DNA of 64,000 bases. It comes from Alkalicoccobacillus gibsonii. Lineage in GTDB: Bacteria; Bacillota; Bacilli; Bacillales; Bacillaceae_D. The notes under the pieces were generated by a model that saw only the letters and a program-made list of their open reading frames with translations, was not told the origin of the DNA and did no database searches. Shown here piece after piece: positions 40,844-49,861 of this stretch (the first letter of the stretch is position 1; every line of letters starts with the position of its first letter). A program made the position numbers and the translations under genes. The stretch lies in the NCBI RefSeq assembly GCF_016798245.1, contig NZ_JAEUZA010000009.1, positions 1-64,000 of the forward strand, in the 5' to 3' direction.

Positions 40844-41518
40844 TCACCTCATAGCCAGTTTAGAATTTTGATTCCCGAGCTTATACAACAAATTGTCGCG
40901 CTTACTCTTCGTTAGTTCCTGTAAGGGAAAACTGACACTCGTTAGGTTCTTAGCGACTTTCACTCGCTCCTGAAGAATTTGCCGAGTTTCTCCAAAGATG
41001 AACAAGAAAAACTCTTTATTGGTACGGTTGGCTTGAAGGTACGCCAGCTCGTCGATTTTCTGTTGGAGGAACTGAATTTGTATCGGGTCTGTCGCCCGAT
41101 CACGCTTGCGAATCAAATGCCCCTGTTGCCCTCCTGTATCAACGGGATACGTTAAGCCGACGACCTTCATATCTTCACTGTTCGCTCGTATGAGACGCTC
41201 AAACGTATAAACATCTAAGTCCGTATCCTGTTCATTCTGCGCGTAAAGGTCTTTTGTGGTCACTTGAAAGATATCAAGATACCCATTGTTATTCCGTAAT
41301 TGATAGACGCCTTCGACGTAATCAGCCAACGGGTGAATATCTCGGGTAGAGGACTCGACTTTCCGTTTGATCGGTTTCTCCTGTCTCGAACCAAACCGCT
41401 TATTCCATTCGCGTGTACCTTTACTGGATTCATCAAACCAAACGGCCTGTTGTTCCTGGTCTCTCTTTTTTGAAAACCACTTGGACCGTTTCTTTTTCAT
41501 TTGTTTTTCATCAAACAT
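40844..41518 (-). CDS. Conjugal transfer protein, 224 aa
   Basis: The ATG of MFDEKQMKKKRSKWF has GAGGAGGG about 6 nt upstream. The N-terminal 70 residues are basic and disordered; the rest is alpha/beta (ADYVEGVYQLRNNNGYLDIF, LTYPVDTGGQQGHLIR). It sits between the VirB3-like and VirB4 genes, where some Gram-positive elements carry a separate VirB4 N-terminal-like protein. No TM segment. Function by position only. Confidence 0.72.
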   Translation of the reverse strand: MFDEKQMKKKRSKWFSKKRDQEQQAVWFDESSKGTREWNKRFGSRQEKPIKRKVESSTRDIHPLADYVEGVYQLRNNNGYLDIFQVTTKDLYAQNEQDTDLDVYTFERLIRANSEDMKVVGLTYPVDTGGQQGHLIRKRDRATDPIQIQFLQQKIDELAYLQANRTNKEFFLFIFGETRQILQERVKVAKNLTSVSFPLQELTKSKRDNLLYKLGNQNSKLAMR

Positions 41519-41519
41519 A

Positions 41520-41822
41520 TTAGCCCTCCTCTCGGTTCCGTGGTTCATCGATGGATTGATAGGTCTGTCTTGACCGATTCAGTGCGTAAGTCATGGCTTG
41601 ATACATCCGTTTTTTCGGGTTCGATCGTGGCCGACATAATAATGTGACAATGACAACCACCATGAAGAGATAAAACGGAATTTTAAACCCTGGCTCAATG
41701 AGTCGTCCAAGAGCCCATGAAATGACCACTGTACCAACGACCATCCAAAAGTCGAACATATAAATTTCTTTATACATTTTGATTTCCGTTTTGATGTCAT
41801 TTGGAATGATGTATTTACTCAT
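41520..41822 (-). CDS. VirB3/PrgI-like membrane protein, 100 aa
   Basis: MSKYIIPNDIKTEIKMYKEI then two TM helices (about 25-42 and 47-63) and a basic tail PKKRMYQAMTYALNRSR. This matches the DUF5592/PrgI-like small channel proteins found directly before VirB4. Its ATG overlaps the stop of the tiny gene at 41819 (ATGA), so translation is coupled. Confidence 0.8.
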   Translation of the reverse strand: MSKYIIPNDIKTEIKMYKEIYMFDFWMVVGTVVISWALGRLIEPGFKIPFYLFMVVVIVTLLCRPRSNPKKRMYQAMTYALNRSRQTYQSIDEPRNREEG

Positions 41823-41953
41823 AAACGGTACCTTGCTTGAATGGGAAAGAACTGTTCCAGAATGGAATGTGGATGTCGTTTGACCATTTCTTTAAACATG
41901 GTGGTCTTTCGACCTTTTCCCAAGGTACCAATCACTACAGATGAATGTCTCAT
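41819..41953 (-). CDS. Very small protein, 44 aa, coupled to VirB3-like gene
   Basis: MRHSSVVIGTLGKGRKTTMF, then a basic helix and FFPIQARYRL. AAGGAG lies 8 nt before the ATG, and the stop overlaps the next start as ATGA. The GTLGKGRKT stretch recalls but does not match a P-loop. Function unknown; its coupling argues that it is real. Confidence 0.55.
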   Translation of the reverse strand: MRHSSVVIGTLGKGRKTTMFKEMVKRHPHSILEQFFPIQARYRL

Positions 41954-41977
41954 ATCGCATTCTCCTTTTTAGATGCA

Positions 41978-42000
41978 AAAAGAGACTCATTAGAGTCTCC
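41978..42000 (-). terminator. Terminator within the transfer operon
   Basis: GAGACTC-ATTA-GAGTCTC with TTTTT on the minus strand, directly at the stop of the VirB6-like gene. It could lower expression of the genes below. Confidence 0.8.
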
Positions 42001-44370
42001 CTATGCACGTTTTCGATTTTTAATTTCTTGCCGACGCTTGGCCTCCAATTGTTTGGCATTAATACGCGTTTGCTTCCAATTCCTTGTGGTGTTGTTCGTT
42101 AGATCATAGCTGCGCTTCGCACGTTGATACGTTTTCGTGCCTTGAACCATTTCACGACTTCGTTGTCCGAAGTATTGGCCAAGTGTTCGTTGTTCGACAT
42201 GTGGTTGTGGTGCCGATTGCTGCGGTGCCTGTGGCATCTCCGGTTGGTGTGGTGCTGATTGAGCCGGCTCCATTGGTTCCGTTCCATGATTCACAGGTGC
42301 ACTCGGTGGCTGATAAGGAATGTCAGACGGTCGAGGCACATACTCACCACCTGTTGGTGTATCAAAGGCTCCTGGTGTTGGTGCCGAGCCATGTACAGGT
42401 TCACTCGATGCACCTGGTTCATTCATACTCGAAACGTGACCCGCTGGACCCTGTGATGGAGCTTCCGGCATCGCCGGTCCCTGTACAGGTGCTGTTGACG
42501 CAGCCGGTGCGCTTGGTTTATGGAGTGGTGCATTTGATTTTGGTGTACCTGGTGACCCATTTGAACGCGTGGTTGTCGGCTGTGAACCAGTCGGCATCAC
42601 TCTTGAAGCTGCTCCAGCCGCTCCTATTGCCGCGTTTGCTGGTGCTGTTTGCGATTGAACGCCCGCTTTTCCAACGTCTCCGGCTGTCTTTAACCCTTGA
42701 TTCATATCGGCATGTAACGACGGCTTTTGTGGACCGGACGATGTCTCGTTCATTCCGGAATGGATTGGATTGGTTCCATTCGATGTCGTTTGTCCTGGTT
42801 CAGTTCCTGCACCCTCGGTATTCTGTTTCTCATTCATATCGCTATGAAGGGAAGAAGGCGCGCTCGTATCTCCCGTCGTTCCAGGCGTTGGTTTCCCTTT
42901 CGGGCCTTGTGCATTCGGTTGATCGTTCCCTTTCATTTGCGTATGCAAGGCTGGTTGAGCTTCGGTGTCCTTGCCTCCAGGTTGTTTGCCTCCCTTTGCT
43001 TGTTCCATATCCTGTTGGACCTTGCCTGGTGTGCCGGACCCGTTCCCTCCTGTCGGTGCGTTACCTTGTCCTTGACCCGGACCTCCTTTTCCATCATTCG
43101 ATGGGTTGCCTTTACTTTTTAATCCCGAAACAGCTCCAAGCGCACTGGCCGCAGCCACTACGCCTCCACTTGCACTTTTCGTGACAAGACCCGCAGCCGC
43201 TTTACCAAGCCCTGTGGCTCCGCGTGAAGCCGCATAACCGCCAGCGACCATGCCCCATCCGGATTTTAAGCCGGCATCAATACCGAAAATACGTTCACAC
43301 ACTTTCGGTCCATCAACGACCGCTGCACTAACGGCGATCATCGCAATGAGCTTCGCTACCGGGTTCATATCCGTTGTCGGAAGGTAGGCCATGAAAATGT
43401 TGTAGAGCCGGAGTGATAGGAAAATCATGATCACAATCGCAAACATATTCACGATGTTCTTTAAGACTGCCTTTAACATTTGTCCGTTTTGCAGGTCTAC
43501 AAAGGCTAAGATTGACGCTAAAATCTTGTTGAAAGCAATTTCATACGCCAGACGCGCCAATTTGTATGTGGCGAATAACAGCGTTGCTGCCCCGACAAAC
43601 AAGGTGACGAAAATCGTCCAAAAGTTGTACTCAAATCGGTAGTAATATTCATCGAACGAAAACATTGAAAACATGCCGCCATTATCGATCTTTTCAAGTC
43701 CTGTATTACCCATTGCGTCTGTAATTATTTTTGCTTGCATCATTTGTTGACCATCTTCGGATAGTTCTTGACCGGGTGTTATTTCCGTATCTTCGGTTAT
43801 AACTTCAACCATATCAATATTCCGCACGCGACTCTCTTGAATATTGTTTGGCTCAACATCGTCAAGTGAGTCTAAGTCGGTTGTTTCCCATCCAGTTTGA
43901 TCATAGAGCGTTACGTCCGTTAGATTTTCTTTGATCACGGCATCGGACATCATTCCGTCGCCACTTGTGCTCACTTCATCGTTTGCGGCTTTGGTGAATG
44001 TCTCAAAATGAGTCATGACGGTTGAAAGCCCCATGATGACAAACACCGCGACGAACACGTTAAAAACAATTTGGTGCGTTTGAATTTTTCGGTTCATCAT
44101 CAATTGAATCCCTATCCACGCAAGGGAAAGAGCCATGACAATAACCATATACGGTAACATGTCGCCTAAGAAATCCTGCACCGAATCATCATTAAAAAAG
44201 CCTAACATGTCCGTCATGGAATTAGTTAGGCCTTGCATCGCATCCATTAAGACCGCTAATCCCTTAATCAACGCCCACCCAATTTGACGAAACAGCCAAC
44301 TGATCGGTGTTGAGAGGGTCATCACATCCTCAAATTGAAGCAACTTCTTCAACAGTTCTTCTTCTTCCAT
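42001..44370 (-). CDS. VirB6/TrbL-like polytopic membrane protein
   Basis: A 789-residue protein. The N-terminal 400 residues carry about six to eight TM helices (for example YMVIVMALSLAWIGIQLMM, FVAVFVIMGLSTVM, FVTLFVGAATLLFATY) with an external loop of about 100 residues. The C-terminal ~390 residues are a disordered Gly/Pro/Ser/Gln-rich tail with repeated LHxxMN-like motifs, ending in a basic helix. It should form the inner-membrane part of the channel. Similar Gly/Pro-rich tails occur in mobile-element TrbL-like proteins. Confidence 0.85.
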   Translation of the reverse strand: MEEEELLKKLLQFEDVMTLSTPISWLFRQIGWALIKGLAVLMDAMQGLTNSMTDMLGFFNDDSVQDFLGDMLPYMVIVMALSLAWIGIQLMMNRKIQTHQIVFNVFVAVFVIMGLSTVMTHFETFTKAANDEVSTSGDGMMSDAVIKENLTDVTLYDQTGWETTDLDSLDDVEPNNIQESRVRNIDMVEVITEDTEITPGQELSEDGQQMMQAKIITDAMGNTGLEKIDNGGMFSMFSFDEYYYRFEYNFWTIFVTLFVGAATLLFATYKLARLAYEIAFNKILASILAFVDLQNGQMLKAVLKNIVNMFAIVIMIFLSLRLYNIFMAYLPTTDMNPVAKLIAMIAVSAAVVDGPKVCERIFGIDAGLKSGWGMVAGGYAASRGATGLGKAAAGLVTKSASGGVVAAASALGAVSGLKSKGNPSNDGKGGPGQGQGNAPTGGNGSGTPGKVQQDMEQAKGGKQPGGKDTEAQPALHTQMKGNDQPNAQGPKGKPTPGTTGDTSAPSSLHSDMNEKQNTEGAGTEPGQTTSNGTNPIHSGMNETSSGPQKPSLHADMNQGLKTAGDVGKAGVQSQTAPANAAIGAAGAASRVMPTGSQPTTTRSNGSPGTPKSNAPLHKPSAPAASTAPVQGPAMPEAPSQGPAGHVSSMNEPGASSEPVHGSAPTPGAFDTPTGGEYVPRPSDIPYQPPSAPVNHGTEPMEPAQSAPHQPEMPQAPQQSAPQPHVEQRTLGQYFGQRSREMVQGTKTYQRAKRSYDLTNNTTRNWKQTRINAKQLEAKRRQEIKNRKRA

Positions 44371-44400
44371 ACACTCGCCTCCTTCCGCTCACTAGCCGTT

Positions 44401-44601
44401 TTACTCTTGATCTAGTAAGCAGTCCGTCGACATAGGGACCGTCTCATTAAATGGACTCACATAGATTTCTAAATCCGGCATGGCGTTGGGGTCCTCTTTT
44501 TTTATGATGGAGACCACACTATCGTTTGTGCCAATCACAACTTCGTTTCCTTCTTCTAATGACTCTCTGTGCTTTTCAATGATCGTGTATAAAGTACTCA
44601 T
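44401..44601 (-). CDS. Small hypothetical protein, 66 aa
   Basis: Compact soluble protein (MSTLYTIIEKHRESLEEGNE, VVIGTNDSVVSIIKKED) with one Cys near the C-terminus. GGAGGAATT precedes the start, which overlaps the coupling-protein stop by 4 nt. No family recognised. Confidence 0.68.
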   Translation of the reverse strand: MSTLYTIIEKHRESLEEGNEVVIGTNDSVVSIIKKEDPNAMPDLEIYVSPFNETVPMSTDCLLDQE

Positions 44602-47240
44602 ATGGGTAATTCCTCCTCGTGATTTTGGGTTAAAGCATCAATTTCACTTTGAACAAATCGCAATGTATGACTATCAATCACATCTTCGCTAGCTAACACC
44701 TTGATATGCTCGTCTAGCTCTTCCAATGTCCAATTTTCAACATCATCCTTCTTTATACGTACAACAGGTATAATCTTTTGTTCAATCAAACCCCATACTT
44801 TTTGAGGTAAAATATCTTTGATTCGTTCCTCTTCCTCGGTTTCTTGTTCATCGTCTTGAAGCTCTTCATCAAAGGAAAAAGCGTCCTCAACTGGTTTCGG
44901 TGATTCGTTCGTTTCTTCCGGTTGTTCAGCGGTATCCGGGATGTTGTTATTTAAGGTTTGCATAAAGTCTTGAAATGAATCGTCTGCCTCACCATTTGGC
45001 CTTGGCGTAGAGAATCCCTCAAAATAGATGATTAAATCCTTCGGCTTCACGTCTCGGTGACTACACGCGATATCCACATCCATAATGGAAACGTCGGTGT
45101 CAAAATCATCGGTGAGATATTCCCAACGATATTTCATCGCGGTTTTGCCTCGATTGAAGATCGGTCGCGGACGAATTCGGTTCCGTTTTTTGTCCTGTCG
45201 TTTGATATTACGCAAGACAACCGTTTCCCCTTCGTTTAACTCCATGAGCTCGTTTGGTGTTAAAAGTGGCTTCGCATCTAAACTGTCGTTTTCACTCTTC
45301 GCCAACGCTAACGGGTTCCCGCTACGCGACGTAGTGCGCTGTGTCTTGTTCCCTAACAGCCAACTAAATTTCTCGGCCGTTTCTTTTTCAAGCGAATGAA
45401 TGTACATTTGGTTCCCGCAGTTTCCGATAATCGTGTCTGCGGCTTCTTTCCCGTACTTTTGTGGTAGTTGAGAGAAGCCTTGCACGATTAAATTGAACCG
45501 GATATTACGACCTAAACAAACGGTAATAATGTTAGGCATATCTTGAATCGATGGCATGTTTCCAAATTCATCGAGCATAAACACCACTTGGCGATAACAC
45601 TTGCCGCCTTTCGTTTGTCCGGCGTTTTTCGCCAGGACAAAATACAGCTGGCGGATGAAGATAGAGGAAATCACATGAACCGACGTGTCATAGTCCGGAA
45701 TGATAATAAAAAGAGCCACTGGCTTGTTAAAGTATACGACCTCCTCTAACGTCACCGCGCTGGCTGCTTCTTCTTTCACTTGGTTAAAAGCGACTTCGCC
45801 CGTTTCATGGTCAATCGCCTCCACTCGGTACGACTGATCTTCGATCTGAATCGTGTCACCTTCGGCTACAGGTTGATCAAATAACAATTTCCATCGTCCC
45901 GACGGTCCGGCTTTAGCCTTTTCAGTAACACCGTTCGCGAACGTCACATGAACACGCTCATAAGGTGCAGCCGTTCCTTTTAGCTTCTTCCCGTACCCAA
46001 TCTTATCTAAGTCAATCGAATTTCGACTGGTCATACGGGCAATTTCATCGAAGGTGAAAATTTGGAGCTTATCCATCGCTGTCGCAAAGATACTGGAGCG
46101 CATTTTCCCCTCGGAGAATTTGCTGGACGCATACTGGAGCTTGGCGACTGTGCCTTCCGGCAAGTTCTGAAAATAGAGATCAAGCGCATTGGCGAAAATC
46201 CCATCATCAATCTCAATATTCATGCCACCAAGTTCCGTCAACATATTGGCAACGGCATACATACAAATTTGATCTTCTCGCTCTTCGGCTACGCATTTAT
46301 CGGTGATGGCCAAGATCATGGCATTGACTAGTTGGCCCGCAAGGTTATTCCACATGGGGTCCTTTGAGTTCGGGTCGTGATAAAGCGAGTGAGTGAGTGT
46401 TTGACACAACAATTGAGCCGTTGAGTAATCCTGGTCTTTATACGCGTCTTTAATGAGTTGGAGTAAGTTATAACTCATGGACTCATTTGGATTATCCAAA
46501 TTCATGACTTCCAGGTGATAACCCCGTTTTTCAAGCGTTTCCTTACTCGCGCGGTATAGTTCCCCTTTTGGGTCATTAAAAACCATACTCGGCTTTTCTG
46601 TACCGCGTGAATACGCATCAATCGTTGGAAACACAAACATTTCTCCTTTACCGGAACGAGTGGTCCCGATAATCAAGTTATTGACCGCTGAATCATCGAC
46701 CAATAAATAAGATTGTTTTTGAAACAATTGATAGGGCTTCATGACCTTCTGAAAGCCGCTTAATTGTTGATAATTCCGCCAGCTATCAATCGCGTTCCAT
46801 TTATTCGTCCTTGAAATGGCTGGTCCCCCTTGCCCTTTGAACGTGCGCGTTCGTTCCGGTATTGCCTTGTATTGTTTCCGCAACTCTTTTTCCGTTGAAA
46901 ACCGCTGCGACCCTTTTTCATTGTTAGTCCCAATCTTTTTATAGGACTGGCGCAAATCATAGAGAACCTTACCAATCCCAATTCCGGCAATGACTCCAAC
47001 TACACCATAAAAGATAGGATAATCGAGAATCTGCCATTGAAATACCGCCTCCCTTAAGGAAAAGAGAGGCGGCGGATTGCTTAGGTTACCGATCATCTCC
47101 CACGCATGTAATCCGGCACGAAGGATGAAATTGGCTAAGAGCGATACCAGGAATAAAAGGCCAGCTCCTAAAAGGAAAAGAACCGGGAAGCTGGCTAATC
47201 GTTCACGTATCGTATACCTTTCACGTGTTGCAACATCCAT
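44598..47240 (-). CDS. VirD4-type coupling protein with inserted beta domain
   Basis: An 880-residue T4SS coupling ATPase. Two N-terminal TM helices (about 18-42 and 68-90), Walker A IGTTRSGKGEMFVFP (about 197) and Walker B VVFMLDEFGNMPSI (about 555). Residues about 410-500 form an insertion that looks like a bacterial Ig-like repeat (HVTFANGVTEKAKAGPSGRW), which is unusual in this family. The C-terminal ~150 residues are acidic (EEELQDDEQETEEEER). It brings the relaxase-DNA complex to the channel. Confidence 0.93.
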   Translation of the reverse strand: MDVATRERYTIRERLASFPVLFLLGAGLLFLVSLLANFILRAGLHAWEMIGNLSNPPPLFSLREAVFQWQILDYPIFYGVVGVIAGIGIGKVLYDLRQSYKKIGTNNEKGSQRFSTEKELRKQYKAIPERTRTFKGQGGPAISRTNKWNAIDSWRNYQQLSGFQKVMKPYQLFQKQSYLLVDDSAVNNLIIGTTRSGKGEMFVFPTIDAYSRGTEKPSMVFNDPKGELYRASKETLEKRGYHLEVMNLDNPNESMSYNLLQLIKDAYKDQDYSTAQLLCQTLTHSLYHDPNSKDPMWNNLAGQLVNAMILAITDKCVAEEREDQICMYAVANMLTELGGMNIEIDDGIFANALDLYFQNLPEGTVAKLQYASSKFSEGKMRSSIFATAMDKLQIFTFDEIARMTSRNSIDLDKIGYGKKLKGTAAPYERVHVTFANGVTEKAKAGPSGRWKLLFDQPVAEGDTIQIEDQSYRVEAIDHETGEVAFNQVKEEAASAVTLEEVVYFNKPVALFIIIPDYDTSVHVISSIFIRQLYFVLAKNAGQTKGGKCYRQVVFMLDEFGNMPSIQDMPNIITVCLGRNIRFNLIVQGFSQLPQKYGKEAADTIIGNCGNQMYIHSLEKETAEKFSWLLGNKTQRTTSRSGNPLALAKSENDSLDAKPLLTPNELMELNEGETVVLRNIKRQDKKRNRIRPRPIFNRGKTAMKYRWEYLTDDFDTDVSIMDVDIACSHRDVKPKDLIIYFEGFSTPRPNGEADDSFQDFMQTLNNNIPDTAEQPEETNESPKPVEDAFSFDEELQDDEQETEEEERIKDILPQKVWGLIEQKIIPVVRIKKDDVENWTLEELDEHIKVLASEDVIDSHTLRFVQSEIDALTQNHEEELPI

Positions 47241-47252
47241 TTAACCACCTCC

Positions 47253-48314
47253 TTATTGTTTTTCTTTAATAGCTGTTAACTCTTGTTCTTTGGCTTTGAT
47301 TTCTTCTTCCCAGCCTTTGATCTTGCCTTCGTCTTGATCATCTTCGTCCTGGTCGCGTTCATCTTCAATCACTTGACGTAAGCCAGCGATATCACTTTGA
47401 ATGCTTTCATAGGTTGATAGATCAGTGTTTAACGCGTCATTGTCTGTGCCTTCGGCCTCCGCTTTCGCTGCATCAATCTCACCCTGTTTCAAATAATGCT
47501 TGGCTAACGTGACTTGGCCAGTCGTTGTTGGATGCGACTCGTTGAACGTTTTAAGGGTATCCATCCCTTTATCTTTTACTAGTTCCGCAACCTGTTCGGC
47601 ATGAAGGTAGTTTGTCGCTTGCTCATAATCAGCATGATCAACATAGAGTTTGGCGACAATCTCTTGTTCTTCCTCCGTTAGTTCCTGGCGTTCTTCTTCT
47701 GTTGCTTCTTCTAATTTCGCTAACGTACCGTTTCCTTTGTTTAAGAGAATGTCTTGATAGGCTTCTTCATCCATTAAAAGTGGTTCCTCTTCGATCTGAT
47801 TGGCTAACGCCTGGGGGTGCGGTTGGTTCCCTGTAAGCAAAATGACACAAAGAAGCGCGACTATCACACCGCCAAACGCGGGGTACATCACTTTAATATT
47901 TTTGAACCAGGGCGGAGACTCTGCTTTCTCGCCCTGGGCTTCCTCTTGTGCTTGTTGTTCGGCTGCCTTTTGTTCCTCCCGACGAATTTCATAGGCCTGT
48001 GCTTCGTCGTGCAAGGATTGGTACAGCGTCGCAAGTAATCGATCGCGCATTTCTCGATCGTTCCCTTTGACCTCCAGCTCTCTTAAATGAAAGGTAATAT
48101 GTTGATAGATATTTTCAACTTCATCGCGGCCACATTCAAACGTGCCACGATACAAGGTTTCTTCTTCTTGAAGTAACACAAAATCAACCGTTTTCCCTTC
48201 ATTCTTTGGTTGAACGTTTAGCGCATGTGTAAGCACATACGCTTCGCGAAAAGGGTATTTCTCAAAACTTTCAATGCCTTCAACCGTTGAATTAGTAAAC
48301 CCGATGGTGATCAT
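47253..48314 (-). CDS. Membrane protein with cytoplasmic and helical external parts, 353 aa
   Basis: A beta-rich N-terminal domain (about 1-85), a charged helix (QAYEIRREEQKAAEQQAQEE), one TM helix (about 148-168, YPAFGGVIVALLCVILL) and a helical external part with TPR-like pairs and a coiled coil (to 353). The plan recalls YukC/EssB-like proteins of another secretion system, but the sequence does not show it clearly. Position argues for a structural T4SS role. Confidence 0.68.
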   Translation of the reverse strand: MITIGFTNSTVEGIESFEKYPFREAYVLTHALNVQPKNEGKTVDFVLLQEEETLYRGTFECGRDEVENIYQHITFHLRELEVKGNDREMRDRLLATLYQSLHDEAQAYEIRREEQKAAEQQAQEEAQGEKAESPPWFKNIKVMYPAFGGVIVALLCVILLTGNQPHPQALANQIEEEPLLMDEEAYQDILLNKGNGTLAKLEEATEEERQELTEEEQEIVAKLYVDHADYEQATNYLHAEQVAELVKDKGMDTLKTFNESHPTTTGQVTLAKHYLKQGEIDAAKAEAEGTDNDALNTDLSTYESIQSDIAGLRQVIEDERDQDEDDQDEGKIKGWEEEIKAKEQELTAIKEKQ

Positions 48315-48329
48315 TTCATCCCCACTTTC

Positions 48330-48599
48330 TTAATTACTAAATTGCGCATTATCCGTGAGTGCGTCAACAATGTCATACGCTCCAAGTAAGATCATCAATC
48401 CAATGGCGGCTCCAAGAAACCATCCGATGCACGACATTCTTCCACGCGCCCCACCAGCCATAAGAAAGTACGCGCCAACAATAAACCCGGCAGCGGCTAC
48501 AAGAACTCCAAATCCTTGTATCCAACGAAGTAACCCTTCCCCTGACTGGTATAAATCCGAATTTTCTACATTAAACAGCATCAACATATCTAATAACAT
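48330..48599 (-). CDS. VirB2/TrbC-like pilin, 89 aa
   Basis: Two hydrophobic helices (about 28-50, FGVLVAAAGFIVGAYFLMAG; and 58-76, IGWFLGAAIGLMILLG) joined by a short basic loop ARGRM, the shape of VirB2-type pilins. It starts at the stop of the next upstream gene. No cleavable signal is evident. It may line the transfer channel. Confidence 0.72.
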   Translation of the reverse strand: MLLDMLMLFNVENSDLYQSGEGLLRWIQGFGVLVAAAGFIVGAYFLMAGGARGRMSCIGWFLGAAIGLMILLGAYDIVDALTDNAQFSN

Positions 48600-48865
48600 T
48601 ACGCATTCACTCCTTCATACTGATTTTGGTCTTGATTCGTCTCTTGTGCTTCCGGTTTCTCTTGTTCCTGGCGTATTGGTGGCTCAACCTTCGGCTTTTC
48701 TTTTTCCTTGATGGCCTTTGTCAGTAGTTTCTTGAACACATCGCTATTCTCTCGGTTAAACTCTTCGTGTTTCTCATGCAACCAATCCTGGTAGTCTTGC
48801 CCCTGGTAGCGTAGAAGCTGTTGCGTCAATTCCTTTTCGTCTTTCTGTTCACGTTGCGTTGCCAT
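48599..48865 (-). CDS. Hypothetical hydrophilic protein, 88 aa
   Basis: ATG of MATQREQKDEKELTQQLL with GGAGGAG 5 nt upstream; the longer frame lacks support. Entirely charged and helical with a Pro/Glu/Gln-rich tail (KPKVEPPIRQEQEKPEAQ). Its stop overlaps the pilin start by one base. Function unknown. Confidence 0.68.
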   Translation of the reverse strand: MATQREQKDEKELTQQLLRYQGQDYQDWLHEKHEEFNRENSDVFKKLLTKAIKEKEKPKVEPPIRQEQEKPEAQETNQDQNQYEGVNA

Positions 48866-48965
48866 ATGATCTCCTCCTGTTTGTTGGTTTGAGCCTTTCA
48901 CTATAAAAAGGCGTTGGAATGAGTGCTGATTGCCATTTCCAATAGGCCTCACCTCCTTTTAGAGA

Positions 48966-48996
48966 TAAAAAAATAGGACCACCTTATACGGTGCTC
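48966..48996 (-). terminator. Terminator within the transfer operon
   Basis: On the minus strand GGGAGCACC-loop-GGTGGTCC followed by a run of seven T, 12 nt after the stop at 49008. Confidence 0.8.
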
Positions 48997-49007
48997 CCTG
49001 TTATCAA

Positions 49008-49331
49008 TTATTTAAATTTGGTGTTCAACGGTACGTGAACGAGTTTTTTAAAGCATGTGTCCTCATTGGATTCTTGGAATTGAACGTGATATTGCTTTCC
49101 TTCAACATACAATGTGTATTGATTGGTAACTCCTCGATCTTCCCTTAGTACATAATCTTTTTCCTCTATATTGAAATGGTTTTTTATGAGCTCATGCTTT
49201 CGTTCTTGTTTTTCCCTCTTTTTCTCTCTCCATTCATTATTATGAAACCATGCGGGAAAATAGGCATAAGCTGCAACTAGCAAAGTAAGTAACCCGGCAG
49301 AAGTTAGACCGACGATTTGATGAATCTGCAT
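49008..49331 (-). CDS. Membrane-anchored protein, 107 aa
   Basis: A TM helix (about 8-28, GLTSAGLLTLLVAAYAYF), a basic stretch (REKKREKQERKHELIKN) and a small beta domain (YVLREDRGVTNQYTLYVEG) with one Cys. GGAGGGAAA precedes the ATG. Unknown function, probably linked to the transfer channel. Confidence 0.7.
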   Translation of the reverse strand: MQIHQIVGLTSAGLLTLLVAAYAYFPAWFHNNEWREKKREKQERKHELIKNHFNIEEKDYVLREDRGVTNQYTLYVEGKQYHVQFQESNEDTCFKKLVHVPLNTKFK

Positions 49332-49405
49332 CTTTTCCCTCCTAATGCTAAAACAATAAACACAAACTCACTACAATTTTGTTAGCTGATATTTTTGGGA
49401 ATTTC

Positions 49406-49549
49406 TTAGTCTCTCTTTTTTTTTCGATTGATGAACAGATTGTAAATAACTAAGAAGCCAAAAACCACCGTTACAAAAACAATTAACTCCATAAAAATAA
49501 AGTCCTGCATCTTTCCAAACGCTAAATCTAATCCTTCATTCTCATTCAT
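49406..49549 (-). CDS. Very small membrane protein, 47 aa
   Basis: MNENEGLDLAFGKMQDFIFM then one TM helix (LIVFVTVVFGFLVIYNLF) and a basic tail NRKKKRD. A GAGGTG site lies about 10 nt before the ATG. Lies between two other small membrane-protein genes on the same strand. Confidence 0.6.
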   Translation of the reverse strand: MNENEGLDLAFGKMQDFIFMELIVFVTVVFGFLVIYNLFINRKKKRD

Positions 49550-49582
49550 TTTAAGCAATCACCTCAACTATTAGGTAAAGAT

Positions 49583-49861
49583 TTACACGCGATAGGTCAT
49601 TACATTAATGACTGTTGTCTCAGTCGTTTTTGATTCTTCAAGAATAAAGTCATCCTCACGCATTTGTTTCAATAGGTTTTTCGCAGCATAGTAGAGAATC
49701 ATAAACGTTAAAACTACGATCATGATAGTTGTAAATACACCAGGCTGTTGAAGATCAGCTAATCCTTGATCGGTTGACAACAAATGAAACGGTGGCACAT
49801 GATTCGCAAAGAGTATCCAAATCCCCGCAGACCACGCATAAAGCAATAAGACAGGCTTCAC
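49583..49861 (-). CDS. Small membrane protein, 92 aa
   Basis: Two TM helices (about 3-20, VLLLYAWSAGIWILFA; about 43-63, FTTIMIVVLTFMILYYAAK) and a short polar tail. Its start overlaps the stop of the gene at 49858 by 4 nt (ATGA). No family recognised. Confidence 0.7.
   Translation of the reverse strand: MKPVLLLYAWSAGIWILFANHVPPFHLLSTDQGLADLQQPGVFTTIMIVVLTFMILYYAAKNLLKQMREDDFILEESKTTETTVINVMTYRV

Noticed and set aside
42084-43184. A 366-codon plus-strand ORF opposite the VirB6-like tail
   Set aside because: Low-complexity antisense of the Gly/Pro-rich tail with no start signal; long only because the repeats avoid stops.
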